Assembly: GCA_902795615.1 (NCBI GenBank)
Contig: CADBLQ010000021.1
Span: forward strand, 61,073-125,072
DNA: 64,000 nt
Source: an uncultured Pseudomonadota bacterium
GTDB lineage: Bacteria; Pseudomonadota; Alphaproteobacteria; RUG11792
Reading direction: 5' to 3'
How positions within the stretch are numbered: position 1 is the first letter of the stretch; each line of letters begins with the position of its first letter. Below, one piece after another: positions 10,238 to 17,370 of the stretch. Under the pieces are notes generated by a model. It had not been told where the DNA came from. It did no database searches and worked only from the letters and a program-made list of their open reading frames with translations. The translations under genes and the position numbers were made by a program.

Positions 10238-10265
10238 AGGAAGCTCCGTATAAATTGAGCTTCCT
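10238..10265. terminator. inverted repeat between convergent hppA and murE
   Basis: AGGAAGCTC and GAGCTTCCT form a perfect 9-bp stem around a 10-base loop, seven bases after the hppA stop and just beyond the murE stop on the other strand. Position suggests a shared terminator, but neither direction has a good U-run after the stem. Confidence 0.5.
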
Positions 10266-10267
10266 CA

Positions 10268-11641
10268 TTATGATAATTCCTCAATTATTTCTCTGATAAC
10301 GCTCTTATCACTGAACGGATGTGCAATAGTACCATAAGTTTGAGTTGTCTCGTGACCTTTTCCTATAATTACAACAATGTCTCCTTGCCGAGAACGTTCT
10401 ATAGCAGACTTTATGGCGTCTTTCCTATCTGCTATCTCTAAGCCTTTTGAACATTTATCTAATATTGCGTGGCGTATACTTGCTGGTTCTTCTGTACGGG
10501 GATTATCGTCTGTAACAATGACGATGTCAGCTAATTCACTAGCAATTCTTCCCATTTCTCCACGTTTATTAATATCTCTATTGCCACCACATCCAAATAC
10601 ACATATTAGCCGACGATTAGTATATTTCCGGAATTCTTGTAATGCATTTTTAAACCCTTCAGTTGTATGTGCATAGTCAACAAATACATATGCGTCATTG
10701 TAAACGGCTACTTGCTCCATACGACCATTCAATACTGTTAGATAAGGTATGGTATCTGCAATTTTGCTAGCATCCAATCCAGTACTATACGCTAAGCTAA
10801 TTGCTACCAAAACATTAGATAATTGAAATTCACCTAAAAGATTTAGGTCTAACGTTTTAAATACCGTTCCATCTAAATCTAAGTCAAATGTAATTTTATC
10901 AACATTGGCATCGATATTATAAGCTCGTATCATGTTTTGAGGATTATATCCAAATGATATAGTATGTGGATGCACAGCTTTTACTTGCTGATACAATGTA
11001 TCATTATCCATTGATATGATGGCAGGCTGACTTTGATGTAACACGTCACTAAATAATCGTAACTTTGCATTGAGATATGCCTCATGTGTTTTGTGATAGT
11101 CTAGGTGGTCAGATGCTAAGTTTGTAAACGCGGCTGCCCTTAATGTAACACTATTTAACCGTTTTTGGTCTAGTGCAATACTAGATGCTTCAAACACTAG
11201 GTGATTAACTGAATTTTCGTATAAATAGTTTAAGATTTGATGCAAGCTCATTGCGTCTGGAGTAGTTAAGTTGGGAACACATGGCAGTCCACTTTTCTCG
11301 CCGTCTATATATAATCCAAGTGTCCCAACATTGGCAGATTTAATACCGCAATGTTTCCAAATTTGGCTAAGAAAATGTGCAACTGAACTTTTACCATTTG
11401 TTCCTGTAATGGCAACAGCGATTTTAGGCTGGAATGGATATGCTACTCGTGCTAAACGGGATGCCATCATAAAAGCATCTTTAACAACAACTATCCGTGT
11501 ATCATAAATTAATGGTTCTTCTGTAAATACAACAGATGCTCCTAACTGCAAAGCTTGCTGTATGTGAGAAATAACATTTGAGCAAGGGACAGCAATAAAA
11601 ACATCTCCATTTTTGACCAAACGAGAATCAGTACAAATCAT
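10268..11641 (-). CDS. murE: UDP-MurNAc-tripeptide synthetase MurE
   Basis: A 457-residue cytoplasmic ligase that adds the third amino acid to the peptidoglycan stem peptide. The ATP-binding motif ITGTNGKSS is near residues 78-86. The C-terminal TDDNPRTEEP carries the DNPR signature that selects meso-diaminopimelate rather than lysine. The DSR near the start is the UMP-contact region. The N-terminus is about 25 residues shorter than usual, but no upstream in-frame start is visible. It is the last gene of the leftward run that begins with rpsM. With murA in the same window and uppS in the run, it shows that peptidoglycan precursors are made. Confidence 0.95.
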   Translation of the reverse strand: MICTDSRLVKNGDVFIAVPCSNVISHIQQALQLGASVVFTEEPLIYDTRIVVVKDAFMMASRLARVAYPFQPKIAVAITGTNGKSSVAHFLSQIWKHCGIKSANVGTLGLYIDGEKSGLPCVPNLTTPDAMSLHQILNYLYENSVNHLVFEASSIALDQKRLNSVTLRAAAFTNLASDHLDYHKTHEAYLNAKLRLFSDVLHQSQPAIISMDNDTLYQQVKAVHPHTISFGYNPQNMIRAYNIDANVDKITFDLDLDGTVFKTLDLNLLGEFQLSNVLVAISLAYSTGLDASKIADTIPYLTVLNGRMEQVAVYNDAYVFVDYAHTTEGFKNALQEFRKYTNRRLICVFGCGGNRDINKRGEMGRIASELADIVIVTDDNPRTEEPASIRHAILDKCSKGLEIADRKDAIKSAIERSRQGDIVVIIGKGHETTQTYGTIAHPFSDKSVIREIIEELS

Positions 11642-11686
11642 AGTTAAAACTTAATGCTTTTTACATATTTTATTGTACGCAATTTA

Positions 11687-12712
11687 TTATGGTTGAATAA
11701 TACCTCCACATAGTACTTGTCCATTGGCGTCATATACGGCACAAACTTGTCCTGGACATATTGCTATCGTATTTGGTTCTAGGAGATTCACTTCAAATGC
11801 ATTACTATCTAGTTTGTTAATTTTGGCATTAAATTTTTTACTTCCAGACCTAATTTTTACGAATAAATTTTCATTTTGCGGAACGTCAGCCAGTATATTT
11901 ACATCTTTGACATAGAATGATGTCCGTATTAAATCCGAATGTTTACCTAATGCAACATTGTTATTTTCACTATCTATGGCTGTTACATACAGTGGGCATG
12001 TATGAGATGATATACCCAAACCTCTACGTTGCCCAATCGTATAGTGAATTATCCCTTTGTGTTTTCCCACTGGCATGTTGTCCAGTATAAAATCTCCGGA
12101 CACATCTTGTGCATCTGAATAGGCGTGTATAACAGCAATGTAATCATTGTTCGGTACAAAACATATATCCTGACTATCTGATTTTGCAAAATTAGGCAAT
12201 CCATAAGATTTCGCCATTTCTCTTGTAAGTGATTTATTTGTAATATCTTGAAGAGGACAACATACATACTTTAAATCATCTTTTGAGGTCAGTGATAAGA
12301 AATAACTTTGGTCTTTCAGTAAGTTCGCACCTTCATAAAGTTGCCCATCGTTAACCTTTGCATAATGCCCTGTTGCTAAAAAATCCGCTCCTTTATCTCG
12401 GGCAAATTGTAATAACTTATGTAGTTTTATTTTCTTATTACAAACAGCACAGGGATTAGGTGTTAACCCCTTTTGATAGGACTTCACAAAATAATCTATA
12501 ACTTCTTTTTTAAATTCTGAGCATAAATCGCAAATGTAATGCGGTATATTAAGATGTTCAGCTATAGTTTTTGCACCAATTAATAAACTATCTTTTGTTT
12601 TGTCGTCAGTAACCATCGTTACGCCGAACACATCATGTCCTGCATGCAATAATTTTGTTGCCGTTACAGCAGAATCCACTCCTCCAGAAATTGCAACTGC
12701 ATAAATCGACAT
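11687..12712 (-). CDS. mnmA: tRNA-specific 2-thiouridylase MnmA
   Basis: A 341-residue enzyme making 2-thiouridine at the wobble base of tRNA-Lys, Glu and Gln. The PP-loop SGGVDSAV lies near residues 8-15. The two catalytic cysteines are in NPCAVCNK (first) and SQDICFVP (second). The ATG at 12712 follows the uppS stop by one base and gives the usual start; an upstream in-frame codon lies inside uppS and is not needed. TIGQRRGLG in the C-terminal half is another family signature. Part of the leftward operon. Confidence 0.95.
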   Translation of the reverse strand: MSIYAVAISGGVDSAVTATKLLHAGHDVFGVTMVTDDKTKDSLLIGAKTIAEHLNIPHYICDLCSEFKKEVIDYFVKSYQKGLTPNPCAVCNKKIKLHKLLQFARDKGADFLATGHYAKVNDGQLYEGANLLKDQSYFLSLTSKDDLKYVCCPLQDITNKSLTREMAKSYGLPNFAKSDSQDICFVPNNDYIAVIHAYSDAQDVSGDFILDNMPVGKHKGIIHYTIGQRRGLGISSHTCPLYVTAIDSENNNVALGKHSDLIRTSFYVKDVNILADVPQNENLFVKIRSGSKKFNAKINKLDSNAFEVNLLEPNTIAICPGQVCAVYDANGQVLCGGIIQP

Positions 12713-12713
12713 A

Positions 12714-13385
12714 TTATTTAGATAAACCAAACGTACGATGACGTAGTTCGAAATCGGCTATAGCTTTATTGAAATCAGCAATTTTAAAATCGGGCCATGA
12801 TACATCAGTAGAATAAAACTCACTATACGATGCCTGCCACAATAAAAAATTACTCAAACGCTTTTTACCGCTCGTTCTTATTATCAAATCAGGATCTGGT
12901 ACGCCTGCCGTATCTAATGCATTTGAAATATTGCCTTCTGTTATTTCAATTTTTCTACTAATCAATTTTTTTACTGCTCTTACTATCTCATCTTTTGCAC
13001 CGTAACTCATTGCTAAATGCATAACAACTCCTTTGTTATTAGCCGTCATATTTTCATACTTAGTTATTATTTCTTGTAGTGCTTGCGGTAGTTTTAGTAT
13101 ATTTCCAATAACTTTTAGTTTGACTTTAGCATCCAAAACTTTTTGTATCCATGGATCAGTTTCCAGAAATTTCAAAGCCAAATTCATAAAATTATCAATC
13201 CAGGATTTTGGTCTGCCCCAGTTTTCAGTAGAAAATGCATAAAACGTAGCGTAAGGTATTTTAAGATTACATATTAATTCTGCTAGGTTTTGCATACCTG
13301 CTAAATAACCATCTAGTACATCTAAATTTCTTTTTTTTGCCCATGTACTATTACCATCCATTATAAATGCTACATGTTTAATCAT
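12714..13385 (-). CDS. uppS: isoprenyl transferase (UppS family) with altered phosphate-binding residues
   Basis: A 223-residue member of the cis-prenyltransferase family, which builds the C55 lipid carrier of peptidoglycan precursors. Conserved parts are IMDGN (metal Asp), FSTENWGRP and DLIIRTSG, then RLSNFLLWQASYSEFY. Odd points compared with the family pattern: GNGRWA is GNSTWA, so the Arg is Thr. The later RAFGHKAG region is VLDGYLAG, so the Arg and His are gone. RTSGE is RTSGK. These residues contact the diphosphates in known enzymes. The Asp, the second-half Arg pair and the final Glu remain. The protein may be active with changed binding or may be weakened. Its start overlaps the stop of the dolP-like gene by four bases (ATGA). 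Confidence 0.88.
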   Translation of the reverse strand: MIKHVAFIMDGNSTWAKKRNLDVLDGYLAGMQNLAELICNLKIPYATFYAFSTENWGRPKSWIDNFMNLALKFLETDPWIQKVLDAKVKLKVIGNILKLPQALQEIITKYENMTANNKGVVMHLAMSYGAKDEIVRAVKKLISRKIEITEGNISNALDTAGVPDPDLIIRTSGKKRLSNFLLWQASYSEFYSTDVSWPDFKIADFNKAIADFELRHRTFGLSK

Positions 13386-13972
13386 GATAAATCTCCAACT
13401 AGGGTAATATACGATACAACTTTCTTAACACCATTTACACTTTTTACAACATCTATAATATTATTTAATTCAGTCTGGTTTCTTGCTGTTCCATTTAAAT
13501 ATACGACATGGTTCATTGTCTTTATTTTTACATTTAGAGATTTGATGTTTTTTGTTGCAGTTAGTTTTGCTCGGCATACGGAAGTAATATAACTATCTTT
13601 TAAGTTTGTACTTAACTTTGATTTACCAACAACTATATTGTTGTCAACTGAAATGACACCAGGTACATTTAATGCTATTGATTCTGCTTCTGATACCATA
13701 TCGTTATTAGGTAAGTTTCCTGTAAGTAATACATAACCATCGTTTGTTACTACTGATACATCCAATGCTGGTTCGCCAAGTTGTTTACGCAATTTAGATT
13801 TAACGCTATTATCAATCTGGGTATCTTTTATTGACCTTTTTATCGATTTATCCCGACCGGCAAGATATCCTCCTGTAGCAACCCCAGTTCCCAATATAGC
13901 AACTGTGGCACAGCCATTCAACAATACAGCCGTTATCCCTATTATCAAAATATTCAACTTAAAATGCTTCAT
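13382..13972 (-). CDS. BON-domain outer-membrane lipoprotein (DolP/OsmY-like)
   Basis: A 196-residue lipoprotein from the ATG at 13972. The signal peptide ends in the lipobox LNGC (Cys near residue 20), followed by a Gly-rich stretch. Two BON domains follow: one near residues 55-115 (DGYVLLTGNL) and one near 122-190 (NHVVYLNGTARN). BON domains bind phospholipid, and E. coli DolP with this layout supports outer-membrane integrity and the BAM complex. The yraN gene directly upstream mirrors the E. coli yraN-yraP neighbourhood, and bamE lies one gene further up. The start lies inside the end of yraN (14-base overlap). Confidence 0.85.
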   Translation of the reverse strand: MKHFKLNILIIGITAVLLNGCATVAILGTGVATGGYLAGRDKSIKRSIKDTQIDNSVKSKLRKQLGEPALDVSVVTNDGYVLLTGNLPNNDMVSEAESIALNVPGVISVDNNIVVGKSKLSTNLKDSYITSVCRAKLTATKNIKSLNVKIKTMNHVVYLNGTARNQTELNNIIDVVKSVNGVKKVVSYITLVGDLS

Positions 13973-14312
13973 CTGAAAAGGCATTTTTTATATGTTCATA
14001 ACCTCCTGTATGGTCTAAACATATCACATCTATTCTATAATTTTCAAATTTTATATTTCGTTCAGAAATAACAAAAAGTAATGCATTATATATTCTGCTA
14101 CGTTGTTTAAGCAGGATACACTCACGGGCTTGCCCTAAAGACCGTCGCATTTTAACTTCTACTGCCACAACAGTATCGTTAATCGTTGCTAGAATATCAA
14201 TTTCCCCATATGGAGTTCGTAATCTTTTTGCCAAAATAACGTACCCCAAGTTTTGTAAAACCCGAGTTGCTATTGCCTCTCCCAGTTTTCCTTTTTCATA
14301 TGATGTTTGCAC
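13959..14312 (-). CDS. yraN: UPF0102 family protein YraN
   Basis: A 117-residue small cytoplasmic protein of the UPF0102 family with a predicted endonuclease-like fold. Seen motifs are KGKLGEAIA near the start, then GEIDILA and VAVEVKMR. The last two supply the Asp, Glu and Lys arrangement of PD-(D/E)XK nucleases. The cellular role of the family is not settled. It overlaps the dolP-like gene and sits in the leftward operon between bamE and that gene. Confidence 0.88.
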   Translation of the reverse strand: MQTSYEKGKLGEAIATRVLQNLGYVILAKRLRTPYGEIDILATINDTVVAVEVKMRRSLGQARECILLKQRSRIYNALLFVISERNIKFENYRIDVICLDHTGGYEHIKNAFSDEAF

Positions 14313-14345
14313 TATGAAATTAAAATAATAAAAGTAATACAGGTA

Positions 14346-14792
14346 TTATTTTTCATACATATTAATGTATTTACCCATACCACCAAATGTCTCTCTAATG
14401 ACACCCTTACTTTTACCTGTTTGAGCCTTTACGCTATCTTTTGTTATGTTTATAGGTTGTTCGTAATCACTCCGTTCGACTGATTTAACGACGTCATTTG
14501 AATCAAACGTGATTACATAAGTAATTGAACGAACTGTCTTAGGATTAAAAACACCAATTTTAGTCATCTGTTTGGAAGAATAATACCAGCAATAATCGCC
14601 ATTATCTCTTAAAACAGATGATCTAAACGTTGGTGTTCCAAGTTTCGCAGTAACACTTACCATATTGTCTTTCCCTACAATAATGTTATCGAATTCTGCC
14701 GTTCCAATATCATAACCTCGGTTTATAATCGTCTTTTCACATCCTGAAAGACAAAATATTGTAACCAGCGCAACTAATGTACTACGAAACAT
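14346..14792 (-). CDS. bamE: BamE/SmpA-like outer membrane lipoprotein
   Basis: A 148-residue lipoprotein with the lipobox CLSGC (Cys at about residue 18). The family fold is suggested by VGKDNMVSVTAKLGTPTF, where BamE proteins have a G-x-t-x2-eV-x2-llGtP turn. DYCWYYSS and YVITFDSNDVV match the later strands (wyYv...l.v.Fd..g.v). BamE assists the beta-barrel assembly machine at the outer membrane. Encoded ten bases after rplQ and followed by yraN, it is the first envelope gene of the leftward run. The tail beyond residue 120 (KAQTGKSKG) is not part of the usual domain. Confidence 0.85.
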   Translation of the reverse strand: MFRSTLVALVTIFCLSGCEKTIINRGYDIGTAEFDNIIVGKDNMVSVTAKLGTPTFRSSVLRDNGDYCWYYSSKQMTKIGVFNPKTVRSITYVITFDSNDVVKSVERSDYEQPINITKDSVKAQTGKSKGVIRETFGGMGKYINMYEK

Positions 14793-14802
14793 TTTTACCC
14801 CT

Positions 14803-15225
14803 TTATTCGACAGAGTTTGCCGTTGAAACGTCTACGTTTTGATCTGAACTTGTTGCTTGATTTAAAGAACTATCAACAAACTCTATTATTGCCATTGGTG
14901 CCACATCACCATACCGAAATCCTGCTTTTAAAATCCTAGTATACCCTCCATTACGATTTTTACAACGTTGAGCAATGTCATCACACAATTTTTTCATTGC
15001 CCTAACATTGTTATGTAGTTTCGATAAAACTATTTTACGAGCGTGCAATGTGTTTGGCTTTGCAACTGTTACTAGTTTTTCAATTATTGGACGTAAATCC
15101 TTTGCCTTAGGCAAGGTTGTTTTTATACGTTCATGTTCAATTAAAGAACAAGCCATCGTTTTAAACATAGAAATTCTATGTGCCGTTGGTCTGTTAAATT
15201 TTCTTTTAGTTATTCCATGTCTCAT
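14803..15225 (-). CDS. rplQ: 50S ribosomal protein L17
   Basis: A 140-residue ribosomal protein. The start [17 protein letters not shown] and the segment [18 protein letters not shown] are characteristic of L17. [13 protein letters not shown] marks the C-terminal core. The last 20 or so residues ([15 protein letters not shown]) are an extra acidic and polar tail. It follows rpoA by three bases in the classical rpsM-rpsK-rpoA-rplQ order. Confidence 0.97.
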   Translation of the reverse strand: MRHGITKRKFNRPTAHRISMFKTMACSLIEHERIKTTLPKAKDLRPIIEKLVTVAKPNTLHARKIVLSKLHNNVRAMKKLCDDIAQRCKNRNGGYTRILKAGFRYGDVAPMAIIEFVDSSLNQATSSDQNVDVSTANSVE

Positions 15226-15228
15226 AAT

Positions 15229-16413
15229 TTAATCCTCAAAATCATCTTTTCCAATACCTGTTTGTGTCGGATAACTTGGCATTCTTTGCCTTTCTTTATC
15301 TAAATAACTAGACTGTGTTCGATACCAACTATCTTTTAAATCACAATCAGCAGATTGTTCATTACCAAATTTGCTTTTAATTTTAGAATTACCGATTTTG
15401 CTATCGCGACGCTTTGCTAATGCACTCATATAATCCTTTGGCCAACCTGGTACAGACATTCCAAATGATAATCCCATGTTTGCAAGAACTGCCTGAATTT
15501 CACTAAGAGATTTACGACCAAAATTCGGAGTGTGTAACATATCCGATGCTGTCCGTTTAACCAAATCTCCTACATAGAAAATACCCTCATTTTTCAGACA
15601 ATTAGCTGACCGAACTGATAATTCAAGTTCTTCAACACTTCTTAATAAATCTGGATTTAATTTATCTTCATCCGTATCCTCTGATAATCCCGGTTGCTCT
15701 AATGCTTTATCGCTTTCATTGACGAAAAGTTCAAAATGATCTCTTAATATAATGCTTGCCTTTGATAACGCTTCTTCAGGTCGCAGAGAGCCGTCTGTTT
15801 TTATAGTTAAAATCAGCTTGTCATAGTCGGTACGTTGCCCAACGCGAGTTTGCTCAACTTTATAGTTGACCAACAGTATTGGACTAAACAAAGCATCAAT
15901 TGATATAGTCCCAATTGACAAGTTCCCATCTTTCTGTGAAACCGCAGGAACGTAACCCTTTCCTCGTTCAATCGTAAGTTCCATATTTAAAGATGAACCT
16001 TCCCCAACAGTACAAATTTTGTGATCCGGGTCTAATATCTTGATGTCAGACGAACCCTCAATATCTTTTGCTAAAACTACTTTTGGTCCTTTGACCATTA
16101 TTTTAGCTTTTTTAGATAGATCACTTTCTAGTAAAACCCGACACGATTTAAGATTTAAAATCAATTCCGTTACGTCTTCTTTTACGCCTTGAATTGTTGA
16201 AAACTCATGCGTAACTCCCTCAATTTTAATAGAAGTAATTGCACTGCCAGAAATAGATGACATTAATACTCTTCTAAATGAGTTTCCTAATGTCATTCCA
16301 AAACCCCGTTCTAAAGGTTCTATAACAAATACACCTTCCCGTAGTAATGGATCAGTGTATTTAACATCGACAGCTCCCGGTTTTATTAATTTACTCCAAG
16401 TCACGTTGGACAC
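15229..16413 (-). CDS. rpoA: RNA polymerase alpha subunit, with long C-terminal tail
   Basis: A 394-residue alpha subunit. The N-terminal dimer domain shows [18 protein letters not shown] near 31-49. The C-terminal DNA-binding domain shows [16 protein letters not shown], keeping the Arg that contacts UP elements, and [16 protein letters not shown] helix-hairpin sequence near 295. Alpha subunits usually end soon after this domain at about 330-340 residues. Here about 65 more residues follow, Lys and Ser rich, with two Tyr-containing segments ([10 protein letters not shown], then MPSYPTQ). The added tail is unusual and of unknown use. It is co-transcribed with rpsK and rplQ. Confidence 0.97.
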   Translation of the reverse strand: MSNVTWSKLIKPGAVDVKYTDPLLREGVFVIEPLERGFGMTLGNSFRRVLMSSISGSAITSIKIEGVTHEFSTIQGVKEDVTELILNLKSCRVLLESDLSKKAKIMVKGPKVVLAKDIEGSSDIKILDPDHKICTVGEGSSLNMELTIERGKGYVPAVSQKDGNLSIGTISIDALFSPILLVNYKVEQTRVGQRTDYDKLILTIKTDGSLRPEEALSKASIILRDHFELFVNESDKALEQPGLSEDTDEDKLNPDLLRSVEELELSVRSANCLKNEGIFYVGDLVKRTASDMLHTPNFGRKSLSEIQAVLANMGLSFGMSVPGWPKDYMSALAKRRDSKIGNSKIKSKFGNEQSADCDLKDSWYRTQSSYLDKERQRMPSYPTQTGIGKDDFED

Positions 16414-16417
16414 CTCA

Positions 16418-16813
16418 TTAATTACGACGGGCTTTTGGAGGACGACATCCGTTATGTGGTAACGGGGTTACATCGGTGATTGATGTTACTACCAAGTCCA
16501 GTTTTTGTAAAGCTCTTATTGCTGTTTCACGACCTGCACCAGGGCCTTTTACAACGACTTTAACTTTTTTCACTCCGTGTTCGACTGCACGTTCTGCGGC
16601 TTTTTCAGCTGCTAATTGTGCTGCAAAAGGAGTAGATTTACGAGCCCCTTTTTGCCCGACGTTTCCTCCAGAACTAAATGCTAATGTATTACCTGCTTCA
16701 TCCGTTATCGTAACGATAGTATTATTAAATGTCGCATTAATATGGACAATTGCATTTACAACGTTTTTCTTTTCTTTTTTTTTCATTTTGCTTGCAGTAG
16801 CTACTTGTGTCAT
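16418..16813 (-). CDS. rpsK: 30S ribosomal protein S11
   Basis: A 131-residue ribosomal protein of the small-subunit platform. [16 protein letters not shown] near 22-37, then [20 protein letters not shown] and the end [15 protein letters not shown] are all S11 signatures. The N-terminus has a Lys-rich run (KMKKKEKKN). The gene is four bases upstream of rpoA, in standard order. Confidence 0.98.
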   Translation of the reverse strand: MTQVATASKMKKKEKKNVVNAIVHINATFNNTIVTITDEAGNTLAFSSGGNVGQKGARKSTPFAAQLAAEKAAERAVEHGVKKVKVVVKGPGAGRETAIRALQKLDLVVTSITDVTPLPHNGCRPPKARRN

Positions 16814-16821
16814 ATTTTACC

Positions 16822-17202
16822 CTACTTTCTTGTTGCTATCTTTTTGCCAGCAATTGGAATTGCTTTGCCTTTACGAGTACGAGCATTTGTATGAGTTCTT
16901 TGTCCTCGAACCGGTAAATGCTTTCTGTGCCTCAGTCCACGATAACATCCCAAATCGGTAACCCTTTTTATGTTCATCACGATTTCACGTCGTAGGCTTC
17001 CTTCTACAATGTACTTTGCATCAATAATTTCTCTTATTGCGGTAATTTCTTCCGTAGTAAGGTCAACAACTTTCTTACCATCTGGGATTTTCGCATCTCT
17101 TACTATACACTTAGCAAAATAAGGACCTATTCCAAATATATATCTCAAACCGATCTCCACTCGTTTATTGTTAGGAAGATCGATACCTGCTATACGTGCC
17201 AC
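16822..17202 (-). CDS. rpsM: 30S ribosomal protein S13
   Basis: A 126-residue ribosomal protein of the small-subunit head. It starts [19 protein letters not shown] and contains [17 protein letters not shown] with a basic tail, all characteristic. The ribosome site GAGGAGAA lies just before the ATG. It opens the leftward run of ten genes that reaches murE. The secY-adk pair that often precedes rpsM is absent here and replaced by an exported-protein gene, a local break in the ribosomal cluster. Confidence 0.98.
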   Translation of the reverse strand: MARIAGIDLPNNKRVEIGLRYIFGIGPYFAKCIVRDAKIPDGKKVVDLTTEEITAIREIIDAKYIVEGSLRREIVMNIKRVTDLGCYRGLRHRKHLPVRGQRTHTNARTRKGKAIPIAGKKIATRK

Positions 17203-17297
17203 TATTTATTCTCCTCTATGAAAAATCACGTAGTTATAACTTCTTCGCACCACTGTTTTTTTAGGGCGAACATATACACCACTAATGATACAACAAT

Positions 17298-17322
17298 GCC
17301 CGCTCATCATGCAATGAGCGGG
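17298..17322 (-). terminator. hairpin between the exported-protein gene and rpsM
   Basis: CCCGCTCAT and ATGAGCGGG (17299-17307 and 17314-17322) form a perfect, GC-rich 9-bp stem with a six-base loop. It lies 49 bases after the stop of the leftward exported-protein gene and before rpsM. The leftward U-run is poor; rightward, a T6 follows about 10 bases later. It most likely separates the two transcription units. Confidence 0.6.
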
Positions 17323-17370
17323 ATACGTAGTGTTTTTTAGACTAAATTTTTATTTTTATGTTACATATAG

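Noticed and set aside
16476..16961. Open frame of 161 codons opposite rpsK and rpsM
   Set aside because: It is the complement of two unmistakable ribosomal protein genes and has no ribosome site or domain.
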